Of a stretch of 64,000 bases of DNA, positions 22,877 to 34,929 are shown piece by piece. Position 1 is the first letter of the stretch. Every line of letters begins with the position of its first letter. A model generated the notes under the pieces. The model had not been told where the DNA came from and made no database searches. It worked only from the letters and a program-made list of their open reading frames with translations. The position numbers and the translations under genes were made by a program. The stretch is taken from the NCBI RefSeq assembly GCF_020283565.1, contig NC_060064.1, positions 4,672,001 to 4,736,000 on the forward strand, written 5' to 3'. The stretch is from Trifolium pratense (lineage: Eukaryota > Streptophyta > Magnoliopsida > Fabales > Fabaceae).

Positions 22877-24640
22877 CCTATTATAAAATAATTCTTTCTT
22901 TTTATATTATTAAGTTATGTGTATATTAATTTTTTTTAAAATTGTTTTATCAAGAACAAATTTTCTGTGTATGATAAATATTTTAAAATTTTTTAATAGT
23001 TAAAATTGTTAATTTCTTTATCGTTAAGCATGAAGGAGAAGGAGTGCAGTGTGTTTTTTTTAATCAAGAAGGAGTGCGATGTTACCAGTTTTGTTTCTTC
23101 CTGTTGCGGAAGAGAGTAGTAGTAGCTACTGCAAAAATATTTTAGAGTGAGACTTGAACCGCAACAACTCACATCATGTGACAAATTTGTATCTTATTTA
23201 AATAAGTCATATTTTTACTATATATGACATCATATTTCGATTTTAATTTATAATAATACATTTATACATGTGAAAAACTTATGTAGATTAATAAACTTAA
23301 ACTACTGAAAAAGTTAATAAATTTATAATTTAATCAAAATACAAATTTTAATATATATATATAAATAATTATATTAGTAAAAATATTATTCATATTAACT
23401 TAAATAGGTCTACCTAGTAGGCTAAATGTCTTTTTTAATAGCCTGTAGTCTGACATATTTAACTAAACAGACTTATAAAAATATCTTGTCCTGAATCTAT
23501 GCTAGGTCATAGGCCCATGTACGTATAATAGTGATTTATAAAAAATGACCAGCGATATGAACTATTTACATCATGGTACTTTAATCAAGCATATGTAATG
23601 AGCTAAAAAGAGAATTATAATCAAACATAAGACAGACATAAACATAAAAGAGGGATAAATCCAAATTTCATACAAATTCATTGTAGTAAAAAAAAAATGG
23701 AAAGAAGTAAGTAGCTGACAATCAAAATCAACTAAACTAAGATTTTTCTCTATTTACATTACATATTAACACCTTGCATTATGTTTATCCTATTAAGTTA
23801 AAAAAATTCATTTCATGAAACAGTGTTGAGAAACGTAGTATACCTCAAAACCAAGCCAATTAAATTTTTCCTTGCTTGTCACTATACGGAAAAGCATAGT
23901 AGACAAAAAGTAAGATAACAACATACATGTTGGAGATAACAATGTCAAAGAGAGCATAAAATTTCATTTCATGATTCTTTAAGAGAAACAAAAAGTAGAT
24001 CATTTGTAATATATATATATATACCTCAAGTACGACCAAACCAATTCAACTTATCCTTGCTTGTCACTGTACAGAAAAACATAGATGATAAAAAGTAAGA
24101 TAAGAACATATAGATTAGCGATAACAATGTCAAAGCAAGCATAGATAAGTTATAATTTGAGGTATTAAAACAAAAATTGAAACTTGAAACAAAGTTATCG
24201 CGAGATGTATCTTATCTTTTGCTAGTTATCTGCTCTCATAAACATACCAAAAGATGAAAAATCAGACCTTTTAACCGTAAACAACGGCAATGAAAGATTG
24301 TAAGCGTGAAAACGTAGATTTTAAGCGTTAAAGCTAGAAAACACAGATTTTAATCGTCGTAAAACTTACAAAAAGATTTAAAATCACACTTTTTTACCGT
24401 AAACGACGGCGATGAAAGATTGTAAGCGTGAAAACATTGATTTTAATCCGGTGTCCATATCAGTGTCCATACTTATAATCAATATAAGGACATAACTAAG
24501 CATTAAAAGGTAACATTTGGGTTAAAGATGCAGATAAGAAAAATAATAAAGGAAGAGCTACCAAGAACTTGTATGTATCATAGTTGGATCTGAGAAAGAT
24601 AATCATATTTTACCTTTTGTCACATATGTTTAGGTTTTGC
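22877..24640. other. Intergenic DNA, no gene seen
   Basis: AT-rich sequence with a tandem duplication (23850-24140) and a second, smaller one near 24260-24450, where CCGTAAAC-ACGGC-ATGAAAGATTG occurs twice. No coding or RNA gene signature was found. Confidence 0.45.
23850..24140. repeat. Diverged tandem duplication
   Basis: CCTTGCTTGTCACTATACGG at about 23870 and CCTTGCTTGTCACTGTACAG at about 24053 head two copies. Both continue with AAAAAGTAAGATAA and GATAACAATGTCAAAG. Confidence 0.75.
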
Positions 24641-26522
24641 AACTGTTTCAAATAATCGAGACACCTTTTGATCTTTCAACTCCAGCTTAGAGCTACTTTG
24701 CAACTGTTTCAAAAAATGAAAACCTGCGTTAATGTACGATACGCAAAATCGATAAAAGATGAAAAAATAGAAAGATTTTGCAAGACTGGTTTAGTAAATA
24801 AGCATCAATGGTACAATAAATATGCAAAAACTTGTTCTTTGAATAACAACTCACCATTTCGGCTAGCTTCAATCTTTGGCCTTCATGAGAAACTTTTCAT
24901 CGGCAGAAACTTGTTCCCTTCCCTTTTCACATTAATCTGGAAGGAAGATAAGTTAAAATGGAAGCAATATGAGTCAAAGACAGGATTAAAAAGAAGAAGA
25001 GATGAAAATTTTTCACAAAGAATATCCAACAACATTTCATCAAACACATTGTGTGTATACATAAAACTGAAACAGAACAACAAAAATTCCAACACAAACA
25101 AAGAAACAAATAAGAGGATTTTGTAGTAGAAAATTTTACAATAAAGAGGATCTTTGGCCTCCATTTCCTCAAGCTTAACGCAGACAAAAATAAATAAATA
25201 ATTGAATCTTACAAAATGACTTTGAAAAAGGTAATAAGAAAGAATGGAAGGGAGGGATAGTTACCAGACCAAGACTTTCGGCAGATTTTGTGGGATTTAG
25301 AGTTGGAGTGTAAGTATCTCTTTGTTTCTTAAACCAATGCAATAGTCTCATCGTCATAGAAGTAGAAGTCTACTGCTATTCACAAGTTAGAGTTGGAGTG
25401 TAACTGCGTAATTATCTCTTTGTTTTCTTAGACCAATGCAATAGTCCCATCATCGTAGAAGTAGAAGTCTCCTGTTATTCACAATTGGCCAGTGTACAAT
25501 ATGTTATGTTAAAACCCAAAAATAACCTTCAAAGACCCATTGTGCAGATTCAAATTTTTGTTGTTTTAAAGCTAAACTTGCATATCCAACTGCCGAAAGA
25601 CTTATAATAATTACAAAGTAAACTTTTAACATTGAAAAAAAATGTAAACATGACATTTTCATGAAATAGGTCCTTAACTACAATGAAAAATATACATGAA
25701 AAGAGGTTAGTTGTTGGGTTAAACTTGCAAATGCAGATGCTCATATACTTACAAAAAGTTAACTTTTACTTTGAAAAAAATATAAACATGAAAAAGGGGG
25801 TTCATTATATGTCCATCTTTTAAAAACAAAGGTCTAATCTTCAAATCTAAAATCCAACTCAGATTTTAAACAAAATGAAAGACTACTCATACCAAAAATG
25901 AAGATGTAGATGAAGCTTTGATCTTTGGCCTCCATTTCGGCTAGCTTCAATCAATAGAAAAAAACATAACATTTATGAGAATCCACAACAACAATTTATC
26001 AAACACATGGTGTGCATATATAAAATCGAAATAAAACAACATAACATTTATGAGAATCCACTACAACAATTTATCAAACACATAATGTGCGTATGTAAAA
26101 CTGAAATAGAACAACATAAAATTAAAAGAGGCATAAATTCAACTCAACAAAGAAACAAAGCAAAAAAATAAAAGTAATAAACTAAAGAAAAAATATATGA
26201 TAGTATTAAGAATATTTTACCGTGAATAGATGAAGAATGTGAAAACAAAGAAGAAACTCCAATTGTCATATGGTCCAGATTTCATAGAGATGATTTTAGA
26301 GAAAAGATCCACTCATCACTAACCCGTGTAGTTCTTCTTCTTCCTCCTCCTGTGCATTCTTCTTCTACGGTGAGATTTAGAAAATAAAGAAGAATAAACC
26401 ATAAATTTCACAGCAGAGAGATAGAGATAGATATGATTATAAGGAAATTACTAACCGGTTCTCAGATGGATCTTCTTCTTTCTACCGTCTCCCGTCGCTG
26501 TTCTTGGCTTTCTCTGTGTCAT
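24640..26522 (-). pseudogene. Possible decayed gene for a coiled-coil protein, with duplicated exon
   Basis: On the minus strand three related exon-like pieces encode KL(A/E)EM, two of them continuing MEAKDQ or MEAKDP: near 25945, near 25165 and near 24885. A further piece near 24715-24630 encodes SKLELKDQKVSRLFETVAKP and ends in a stop. A candidate first exon starts at ATG 26522 (MTQRKPRTATGDGRKKKIHL) with a donor at 26455. I do not recognise the family, and the pieces do not join into one clean reading frame. Local tandem duplications (near 25300-25480 and 25960-26090) lie between them. It may be a decayed gene, or a real gene whose splicing I cannot resolve. Confidence 0.3.
25960..26105. 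repeat. Tandem duplication, ~78-bp unit
   Basis: AACATAACATTTATGAGAAT and the bases that follow occur twice, at about 25965 and 26040, with few differences. Confidence 0.8.
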
Positions 26523-27683
26523 TTGAATATTTTGAATATGGAAAGGCGTAAGAGAGAGAAGAAGAAGAGATGGAGAATGAGAAGTGAGAAGAAAGAGAGA
26601 AATGTGTACAGGGTACAGACCAAAGACAGAGAAAAAGAGAGATTTGTCATTTGAGATATCCAAAATTTAAAATTCAAATTAAAGTGTTTTGCCCCCAAAA
26701 TTTGGATAGAATTTGACATTATTGCCCCTGTCTTTGGCGTTTTTTTAAGTAAAGTAAGGAGAATTAGTGAAGGACAAATAAATCATAGTACTAAAAAGTG
26801 GTCTTAGGATGATTGAGGGAACTTTATGCCAAATATTCCAAGTTTAACCTTCAATCAAGGAGCAAAAAAAAACGAAAAAAATAATGTTTAAAGGGCAAAA
26901 AGGGGTTTTAATGATCATCTTTCTTTCTTAGATTATTACTAGTAGATTATTATTTTTAGATTCCGACTCTTTAAAAATCTATCTATAACAAACATTCAAA
27001 TACACCAATAATGAATTGGTCCAAAAAAATTCGGTTACTTGCTTATTCGTATGTAAAAAATTCGGATATGATCCCTTTAAGCATGTGGTCGGGGATTCGA
27101 TTCCTTAAGCATGTGGTCAGGGATTCAGTTCCTGACTTAAGCGTATGGAAACAATTCGGATGTGAGGGGAGAACTCATCTTGTGTACCCCACGGATTTTC
27201 CGACAGAGATTAATCATGGCTAACGACGGTGAAAACTTCGTACCAATATCATGATAACTCAAAAAAATACATAAAATTATTTTAGCCAATTATTCTTTAT
27301 CTCTTATAGTTACAAACAGATGCCTTTACTCTCATAAAAAAAAAATATGCCTTTACGTAAAAAAAATTGTTTTAAATTCATCTTAAAATTATACTGAATA
27401 CTCTCTTCAATAGAAGATGCAGAGTATATTAAAAAACTGTAATATAAATAAATTAATCGAGTTCAAGTGATTAATAAATTCTGGCGAAATTTTTTAAATA
27501 GAACAAGTTGGACTTTACTTAAATCTAATCAAACTCTATAATGCCAAAAAAAAAATCTAATCAATCTCTAAATTACCAAAGTTCCTCTGAGAGGATTATC
27601 GCACAAAAAATAGTGCATTTAAAAAAAAAAATGACAAAATAGTTGCTACCTATCTTTGTCGATGTTTGATTTGCTTAAAAACA

Positions 27684-27955
27684 GGGGACTGGACGGGACA
27701 ACTTTTGTTGTACTATGTTTGATTTGAAATTTGTTATGGGACTGGACAAATTAGATAGCAAAGGACAGGACAAAAACAAGATTTTTTATCCCTCACTAAA
27801 CCACGGGACAACTTTTTGTCCACAGTACAAATATAAAAAATACGAAAATATCCATTTTATTTTCGAATATAAAAATATTATCGTCCTATATCTTTCCAGT
27901 ACAAGTTTGTCCTGTCTTGTATTATCTTGTTCTGTCCTGTACTGTCCAGTCCTTG
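27684..27955. repeat. Imperfect inverted repeat with GGACAGGACA-type motifs
   Basis: GGGGACTGGACGGGACAAC at the left faces GTCCTGTACTGTCCAGTCC at the right, with further GGACA/TGTCC words between. It is probably a MITE. The target duplication is not resolved. The small ORF across it (27715-28020) is not convincing. Confidence 0.5.
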
Positions 27956-28994
27956 TTGTTTTCTTCTATTTTTATTTTGATAGAATTTATTTTTCTTCTC
28001 TATTTGGAGACCATGACTAATTGTCTAATGTTTTTGATGTTGCTATTGCTTTGCTGGTCTAAGTTCTAAAAAATGAATACGTGAAATTTAAAACTAATCA
28101 AGATAATAATATTAGAATTTTTTGACAATAAAAAATGTTATGAAATTTTGGTGTGATTCTTCTCTTTTTGGTAGGAAAACTTAATTGAGATATCACATTT
28201 ACCTAATATATTTATTTTTTTCTCAAAGAGCACATGTGGAGTAAATTTAATTCTCTTCACCGTCAAACCAAACACACACTAAGTAAGATGTTTCACAAGC
28301 GGAGAATTGAACCAGTGACGGGTTAATGACTAAAAATCAAAGTTGAATGTATCATCGACAAAATCTAACAATTCACCGAAGTAATGACTGAACAATGATT
28401 TTGGCGAAGAGAACCATATACTTTTCTTTTGTATAAGCAAAGACATTACTAAGCTAACTCTTCAAAATTTGGATTGTGTTGAAGTTAATCTGCAAAATTG
28501 ATTTGTTACACTGGATTGCCTTCTAGAATCCCCAAGAGTCATCAGCAGAAATAAAATCAATTTTCAACAGCTACTGTAAAATAAGTGTTGCTGCCAGTTT
28601 CTCTCCAATTGTATAGTATTATCAACTGTTCATTTTCAAATAGAACAGAAAGCAAGATACAATCACATAAATACATCAATGTTGCAATAGAATGTGAATA
28701 TTATTCATCGGGAAGGCTAACAATCATAAATGAGTGTGCCCAATATCTTAAAACATAATACAAAGCTAACATGAATAGAAATATTGTTGAAGTCTGCAAA
28801 CATTATAGTATGATGAGTAATATAACAATTGTGCCTAATGCAAATACAACAACATAGTTTCAGTCTCTATTGATAAGTAATGGACATCCCGTGGCTCGGC
28901 CAAAGTGTAAAACCGTGTACAACCAACCATGTATCTATAGCTCAATCACACAACATTACAGTAACTACATAAGCCAAGGCAGCATAATATTCAT

Positions 28995-31914
28995 TCAGAG
29001 ATTTCTAAACTGAGCTTCTACTCCTGCCACGTCAAGCTCGAGCTTTCGTGAAGAATCATCCCCCATTGTCCAGACAAAACCAGGCATGTCCAATCTTGGC
29101 CCGGCAATACTCCTGTATATATAAAGCTTCTCAACAGGACAACTATCAGGTCTTGAATCTGGAGGCCCACTTTCATCAATGACTTCAACGTTAAGTTTGG
29201 GCATTTTCTGACCAAGTAACTTACACGCTCCATAACTCACTGAGCAAGAGGACATCCAAAGGGACCGCATTGTCTCTAGTTTTGCAGCATTGGCCAAAAG
29301 GGCCTCGTCACCAAAGGGGCAGTCCCTAATCTCTAGCTTCCTAAGATTCTCACACCCAGACAGCACATAATGGAGACCCAAATCGCTATCTCCAGCAAAA
29401 GCAACAGATAGCATTTCCAGCTTCTTCGCATGAGTTCCAATATACTCAAAAACACGATCTGTAAGAAGACCAGAAAGGGAAAGGCGCTGAAGGTCCTTGC
29501 AATGCTCAACAATAGCTCCAAAACCAGAATCCAGTGGTTGAAGGGTAAGATAGTCAGGAGTATGAGGCTCAAGAATACATAGGCGAAAACGGGTCAAATT
29601 AGGCCTAATCTGTGCAATAGCACTAAGAGCAGCATTCGACATTTGTCGACAAAAGTATAGAACTGACTGGAGCTTTGGGCAGCCTTTAGATACAGAGACG
29701 AGACCCCTTTCTGTCAATGCATTATTTAGTTCTAAGCAAGATGGGTCAGATGGAAACACCCTCAACTCTTGTAGATCCTTGCATGAAGCAGCAACAGCTT
29801 CAAGACCAACATCTTCTATGTAATCAAGCACCTATAGCAACGACCGTTAATCAGCATAAGAATTTACAGCATGACAAAGGGAAGCAAACCTGAGATGCAA
29901 ACATAAATATGGAACAGGCAACACATGTAGATATCATAAAAATCATACATACCCATAACCGCAACAAATTGGGGCATTGACCGATAAGTTTGACAATATC
30001 AGAGCTTTGAATGATAGCATAACTCAGGTTTAGTGATGTTAGCCTAGAGCATATCGGGTATAATGCCGGAAGGTAGGATGGCAGGACATTCCAAAAGCCA
30101 GACAAGCTCTTCAATTGCTTGCACCCAGAAAATGCTGTTATTAGGCTTGACAAGACGTCTGGATGCATCTCCTCGGTTGAGTAGACTCCTGTGCCTAACT
30201 CAACCAGCTGAGGACATTGGCTAAGTAAGCTGGGAAGTTTATCAAGGGGCACAGCATGATTGAGACAGAGAGTCTGGAGGTTGGGACACCTACCAAGCAG
30301 GGCCTCTAGTGCAGACAAATTCACCTCATTGTTCAAGCAAGAGATATTAAGTGAAACTAATGATGTGTAGGAATCAGGGAAATAGCATAGCCAATCCCCA
30401 CTAAGGTCCTCCACTTCACTCTCCTGCAAGTTCAACTCCTTCAAATTCCTACAATTCATTGGAAGACAATGCATTTATCAATGATACTTCAGAAAAACCA
30501 GCATACCCTATGATTATTAAGAAATAAACAATGTATTAAATCGAATCACACTGAACCAAAAAGTTTAACCTCATTAATAACACTGTCAATGACCCAATAT
30601 TAATTGAGTAAATCGCCAATTCGCCGCTGAAATTGTAGCGGTCGGACATTAATACCTCTAAAATTTGTGAATAGGCCAAAAAGACCGCGAGTTTGAATTA
30701 TGCCGATTGCTACATCGAGACAAACATAGAACCTTTAAAATTGTGGTCAGACCAATCGTTAGTTGGTTCAGTAGTGATTGGCGCTGGAGGACCACGGTTC
30801 GATCCCCACAATTGCGATCGGAAGGGGGTTGGAACCATTTGATGCCAGAACTATCCCCGAACCAGATTAAACTGGTAGCGAAAGCAAAAAAAATAAAAAT
30901 TGTGGTCATAAATTTGGGGGAAAAAAAATACAAAATTTCGCTAGACAAATGAAATAAATGGCCGAGGTTGCTTTCCTATGTAAAACCGAGTTACAATCTG
31001 AACCATCTGATCTCCAGTGGATGAGATCTGTTACCGTGTGAAACTGCATGTAACCTTTACAGCAGTGAATCCAGATCCGTGAAAATTTAAGCTCAGTATT
31101 TTTGGATTATTGAGTAAAATGTAAAATCTATATTTTCTGGATTGTTTGATTAAGATCGGATGGACACTGTATACTGAATGCATGACTGTGTGGAAAAGTT
31201 GACTACAGTGGGTTCAATTTCATTTTTCATTGTCTAGCGAAATTTTTTTGTATTTTTTTTAATGAATTCTTATATGATAAAATCCAAAATACATACATGA
31301 GTCAATGATCATAAATAGAGTTCACTTTAAAAGTTAGTTAAAACCGTAGAACGCAAAAGCAAAAAACACTCAAAAGTAAAGATCCAAATTCTCCAACTCA
31401 ATTTAATGCAAACATAACTAACCAAACAGAGAATAACAAAAAAGTGAAAAAAACTAAACCTGCAATTGGAAGCAATGGCTTCAAGTCCATCAGTAGAAAA
31501 ACCATCACACGAAATAAAAACCAACACTTTGAAATTCTTGAACGATTTAGCTATAAGCTCCAAGCTCTCATCTGTTACAACCATCCTCTTCAATCGAATC
31601 TCTTCAAGCAAAGGAACGCTAACAGCCATGGCTTCAATCCAAGTATAGACGTAACCGCCCCAACCGTCGGGTACTAAATTGAAGTCGGCGAAGTGTGGCT
31701 TCCCTTTCAACGTAATGGATCTTAACTCCGGGAATCGTTTGATCACTGTTGTAGGACTAACGGCGTAGCAGTTTCCGATGAAGATTTTCTTCCTGCTTCG
31801 CCGTTCGATCTCGTACCATGATTTGGATACTAGAGAGATTGCGTTTCGGTCTTTGTTGGAATCAATGAATGAAAATAGGTGTTCTAGAACTTTCTGAGGG
31901 AATGAGTGATCCAT
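28995..31914 (-). CDS. TIR1/AFB-type auxin receptor F-box protein (595 aa, three exons)
   Basis: Exons on the minus strand are 31914-31460, 30448-29953 and 29831-28995. They join in frame to 595 codons, equal in size to TIR1. The SCF subunit binds auxin and Aux/IAA proteins in the nucleus and leads to their ubiquitination. Residues 5-45 form the F-box ([12 protein letters not shown]). [20 protein letters not shown] (70-89) holds the Lys and His that contact inositol hexakisphosphate and auxin in TIR1. LRRs follow, with TRFRLC and LSLSGLLTD carrying the Arg and Ser of the auxin pocket. The C-terminus [11 protein letters not shown] is TIR1-clade. Position 8 is Lys where TIR1 has Glu12, as in Arabidopsis AFB1. 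Splice sites are GT-AG. Intron 1 (1011 bp) holds a SINE and an inverted repeat; intron 2 is 121 bp. A miR393-like site lies in exon 3. The assignment to TIR1 versus AFB1 orthology is uncertain. Confidence 0.95.
29255..29276 (-). promoter_or_regulatory. miR393-like target site in the auxin receptor mRNA
   Basis: The plus strand reads TCCAAAGGGACCGCATTG, which matches the first 18 bases of miR393 except position 11, where the pairing becomes G:U. Matches are lost at positions 19-21. The site covers the codons for ETMRSLW, the conserved position in TIR1/AFB genes. Confidence 0.85.
30750..30895 (+). mobile_element. tRNA-derived SINE in intron 1 of the auxin receptor gene (~146 bp)
   Basis: A 13-bp target duplication AAAATTGTGGTCA lies at 30737-30749 and 30896-30908. 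A-box-like GTTGGTTCAGTAGTGATTGG and B box GGTTCGATCCCC are present. The 3' half has GGGGGTTGGAACCATTTGAT and an A-rich tail. It is antisense to the host gene. Confidence 0.92.
30921..31261. repeat. Inverted-repeat element (MITE-like) in intron 1
   Basis: The left end AAAATACAAAATTTCGCTAG faces the right end CTAGCGAAATTTTTTTGTAT. The interior has no coding content and the target duplication is unclear. It starts 12 bases after the SINE duplication. Confidence 0.6.
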
Positions 31915-32179
31915 TTTTTGTGTGTGTGTGTGAAGAAACGGAGTAGTTTAGTTGAATGGGAAATGAAGGTTGTGTTGTGTGAGTAATTAACGAGTGTGGT
32001 TTAGATCTGAGACCCCAATAATGAGCTTAACGTGTTTGTGTGCGGGAAAGAGATTGACAGAGAGGATAGCAGGGAGTTGTTTGTGTTGATTTGAGTAAGG
32101 TTAGAAATTAATTATGGTTAAATAAGTGATGAAATGATCATTGATTGATGGTGAGATAGGACTAGGAGTATTATTTTAT

Positions 32180-32361
32180 GGGAAATGCTAAATAGTGTCC
32201 CGGACACTCTTTAAGCTCTTAAATAGCAAGTTTTTTATAGAATTTTTATAAAAATAAGTAAAATCAACGCATTGGAAATTAGAGTGTTTAATTTTTTGAA
32301 TAAAAAATTTCTTTTAATGAAATGCTTAAAGAGTGTCCGAGAGCACTCGTTAGCAATACCC
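32180..32361. repeat. MULE-derived MITE with 9-bp TSD (182 bp)
   Basis: Target duplication TTATTTTAT lies at 32171-32179 and 32362-32370. The left end GGGAAATGCTAAATAGTGTC and the right end on the minus strand GGGTATTGCTAACGAGTGC are inverted copies. It lies about 270 bp upstream of the auxin receptor start codon, in or near its promoter. Same family as 8845-9028. Confidence 0.88.
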
Positions 32362-32370
32362 TTATTTTAT

Positions 32371-34035
32371 TGAGTAAGTGGAAGTGGATGTCACATGAGT
32401 TTGGATTTTTTCCATGTTGCTTTTTATTTGTTTTTCATTTAAAAGAGATAAACATAAATAAAAATAAAAATAAATTATGGTCATGCTAATTAGTATCTCC
32501 AACTACTTGTTAAAATACCAAAACAAATAATTTTAGTATTTAAAATAGTGTTTTTTATATTTCTAAAAGGCCAATTAAATAAATTTTAAAATCATTCTAC
32601 CATATTTGATTCCTTAACTAATGTCAAATTATATTCCTAAAATTATATTACTCCATGTTTCTTTTTATAAGTGAACTCTATTAGTGGGTTCCACTACTTT
32701 TCTAGTGAGTTCCACTACTTTTCTATTTGTGTAATACCTCTGCAAAATGAATAACATAGAGGGTAATAAATAGCAAACATAAATTCAAAATTTAAATTAT
32801 TATTTTTAAATAGTTTAATAGCTAAAAAAAATTCTAAATGTATAAGAGAAAATATTAGAGTTCGAACTTCAGTTCTTATATAGAATAAATAAAATATTAT
32901 TTCAAAACACTATGAAATAATACTTTTATTTCATTAATAAACACTTAATTGTGGGAATTTCCATTACAGTAATGTTATTTTAAGCGAATGAAAATTTCAC
33001 GAAAGCATAGCGAAAAGAAAATTAACCAATCAAATTGTGCTCTTTGAGAGAAAACATGGTGGTGTGCATATATGTAAGAAAACATCCACTAAACACATGT
33101 CATTTTGTATCGTGAGTGATTCGTTGACTTCTTTTTCGTAATATTATACTTGTCAATTGTCTTTATGACATAAGTTAGCACCAAGGGCGACTCCTCCGCC
33201 CAACAAGTCTGGGCACTTGCCCAGTATTTTTCAAACAATTTGGTATTTTAGACGTTAGTTTATGATAAATTTGGAATTTTAGGGGTTAGTTTTGGTAAAC
33301 TGAGACATTTTGTTCAAAATAGATGTTCTTCAATGCAAAAGTGAGATTTTTTATTCAAAATTAAGATTTTGATCAGATTATATAAATTTTCTGACTCCAT
33401 TACCGGTTATCACTACTTTTCCAAAATTATAAAATAAAATATTTAAAAAGAAAAACAAAAATTACATTTTCTATTTTTAGATCATCATCCTATCAAAATG
33501 GAACGACCATTTTCAATGTGAATGCGAGAAAATGCTATCTTGTGTAATCCACTTTCAAAGTACTGTAGATTGTGAAAAGGAATCTCATGATTCATTCACG
33601 GCTGGATCATAGGATACTGTCGGAACCACGTGTGGCCAGTCTTAAATTAAAAGAGAAGATGGAATGGCCATGTGTGGTGGTAAATTGATCCTAGTACTAG
33701 TATTCCTTTAAAATATTCACCAAAAAAAAAAAATTCCTATTAGTTTGTAATCTCAGTGAGTCATTGTCTCATTGATTTTTTTTTGACAGTGGTATTGTCT
33801 CATTGATATATGTTAGTAATTTGGTTTTTTTATCTTACAAGGTTATACATGTTCGTGTAAAACGCCGTGTTTATTTGATTATTTTGAGAGAGTGTAACAT
33901 TTTAGTTTTTAATTCTTATTACCTGATCATGAATTAGTCATGTTGTTGTAACAAAAAAAAATTAGTCATGGTTTTTTTTTTGAAGCAATTAGTCATGTTG
34001 TAAACTCAAACTTTCATTTCTTCTTGTCAATCAGT
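32371..34035. other. Intergenic DNA, no gene seen
   Basis: AT-rich; a short TTCCACTACTTTTCTA duplication lies near 32690. A partial Stowaway-like end (ATTACTCCATGTTTC) occurs near 32647. No other structure was found. Confidence 0.5.
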
Positions 34036-34039
34036 GCAC

Positions 34040-34460
34040 CTCTCGATAAATGCAGCAACGAAGTACTTGTTACGGTGACGCGAGACAAATGCCATGCAAG
34101 AGAATGCGAGTCCAGCTGCAATCAACACACGAGTCGGATGGAAGCCTCCGGTGGATGGCGAATTCAAGCGTAAGGTTGATGCTTCGTTGTTCAATGAAGA
34201 GCAACAATTTGGAATGGGCATGTGCATCAGAGGAGCTCATGGAACCTTTGTGAAAGCTTAATCTTTGAAGGAAAACCCCCCCCCCCCCCCCCCCCCCATC
34301 CCCCCGAAAAATAGCAAGAGCGGTAATAGAATTAGAATGTATGCAAGTGGTAAATGTCATTAGTGAGAAACCGAGAGATTCAACTGAATTTAAAACTATT
34401 GTAAAACAATGCAGGCTTTTGTTAGATAAAGATAAATTTCATTAAAACTATAGTGACTAA
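34040..34460 (+). pseudogene. LINE-type RNase H fragment, internally deleted
   Basis: The frame reads VGWKPPVDGEFKRKVDASLF, then FGMGMCIRGAHGTFVKA, and ends in a stop. This is the start of the RNase H-like domain (RVT_3 type) found in plant LINE proteins. After a C-run the match resumes with ECMQVVNVISEKPRDSTEF in another frame. The central part of the domain, including the conserved ALALLE-like helix, is missing. Confidence 0.75.
34276..34305 (+). repeat. Poly-C tract (C22 plus C6)
   Basis: Twenty-two consecutive C, then AT, then six C, located exactly where the LINE RNase H fragment is interrupted. Confidence 0.95.
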
Positions 34461-34929
34461 TTTAGCGGAATACATATGTGCTATTTTTTTTTTTTGAATA
34501 AAAAAATATATTTTATATCTGCTATTTAAATTTAAAGATAATGTAAAATTATTTTAAAATGAAATTTTTTAATATTAATGTAATTCGGGACATCTCACTT
34601 ATTTAATTTTTATGGTGTCAACTACTTGACAAAAACAAATATTCTTGATCCATAGAGACCGGGATGGTGGTATGAATGTTTTCTCTTTAGGCACCCAATG
34701 ATTCTTTTTCCCTCATGAATTTTACTTTTTTGCCCTTCAATAAAAATTTCGGTTGCTACGAATCAAAATTTTTTTGCCTTGAAAAAAAATTTCGGTTTCT
34801 GTTAACCGAATTTTCCTTAAATTTGAACTAGAAAAAACTTTCAGTTTCTGCGAACCGATGTTTTTATCAAGAGCAAAATTGAAATATTTGAGAGTATAAA
34901 AATACACGTGAGGCCTAGAGAGAAATCAT

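Noticed and set aside
27011..27223. 70-codon ORF with GGGGATTCGATTCC words
   Set aside because: The B-box-like word suggests a degenerate SINE or other repeat, but no A box, tail or target duplication was found, so neither a gene nor a repeat family is claimed.
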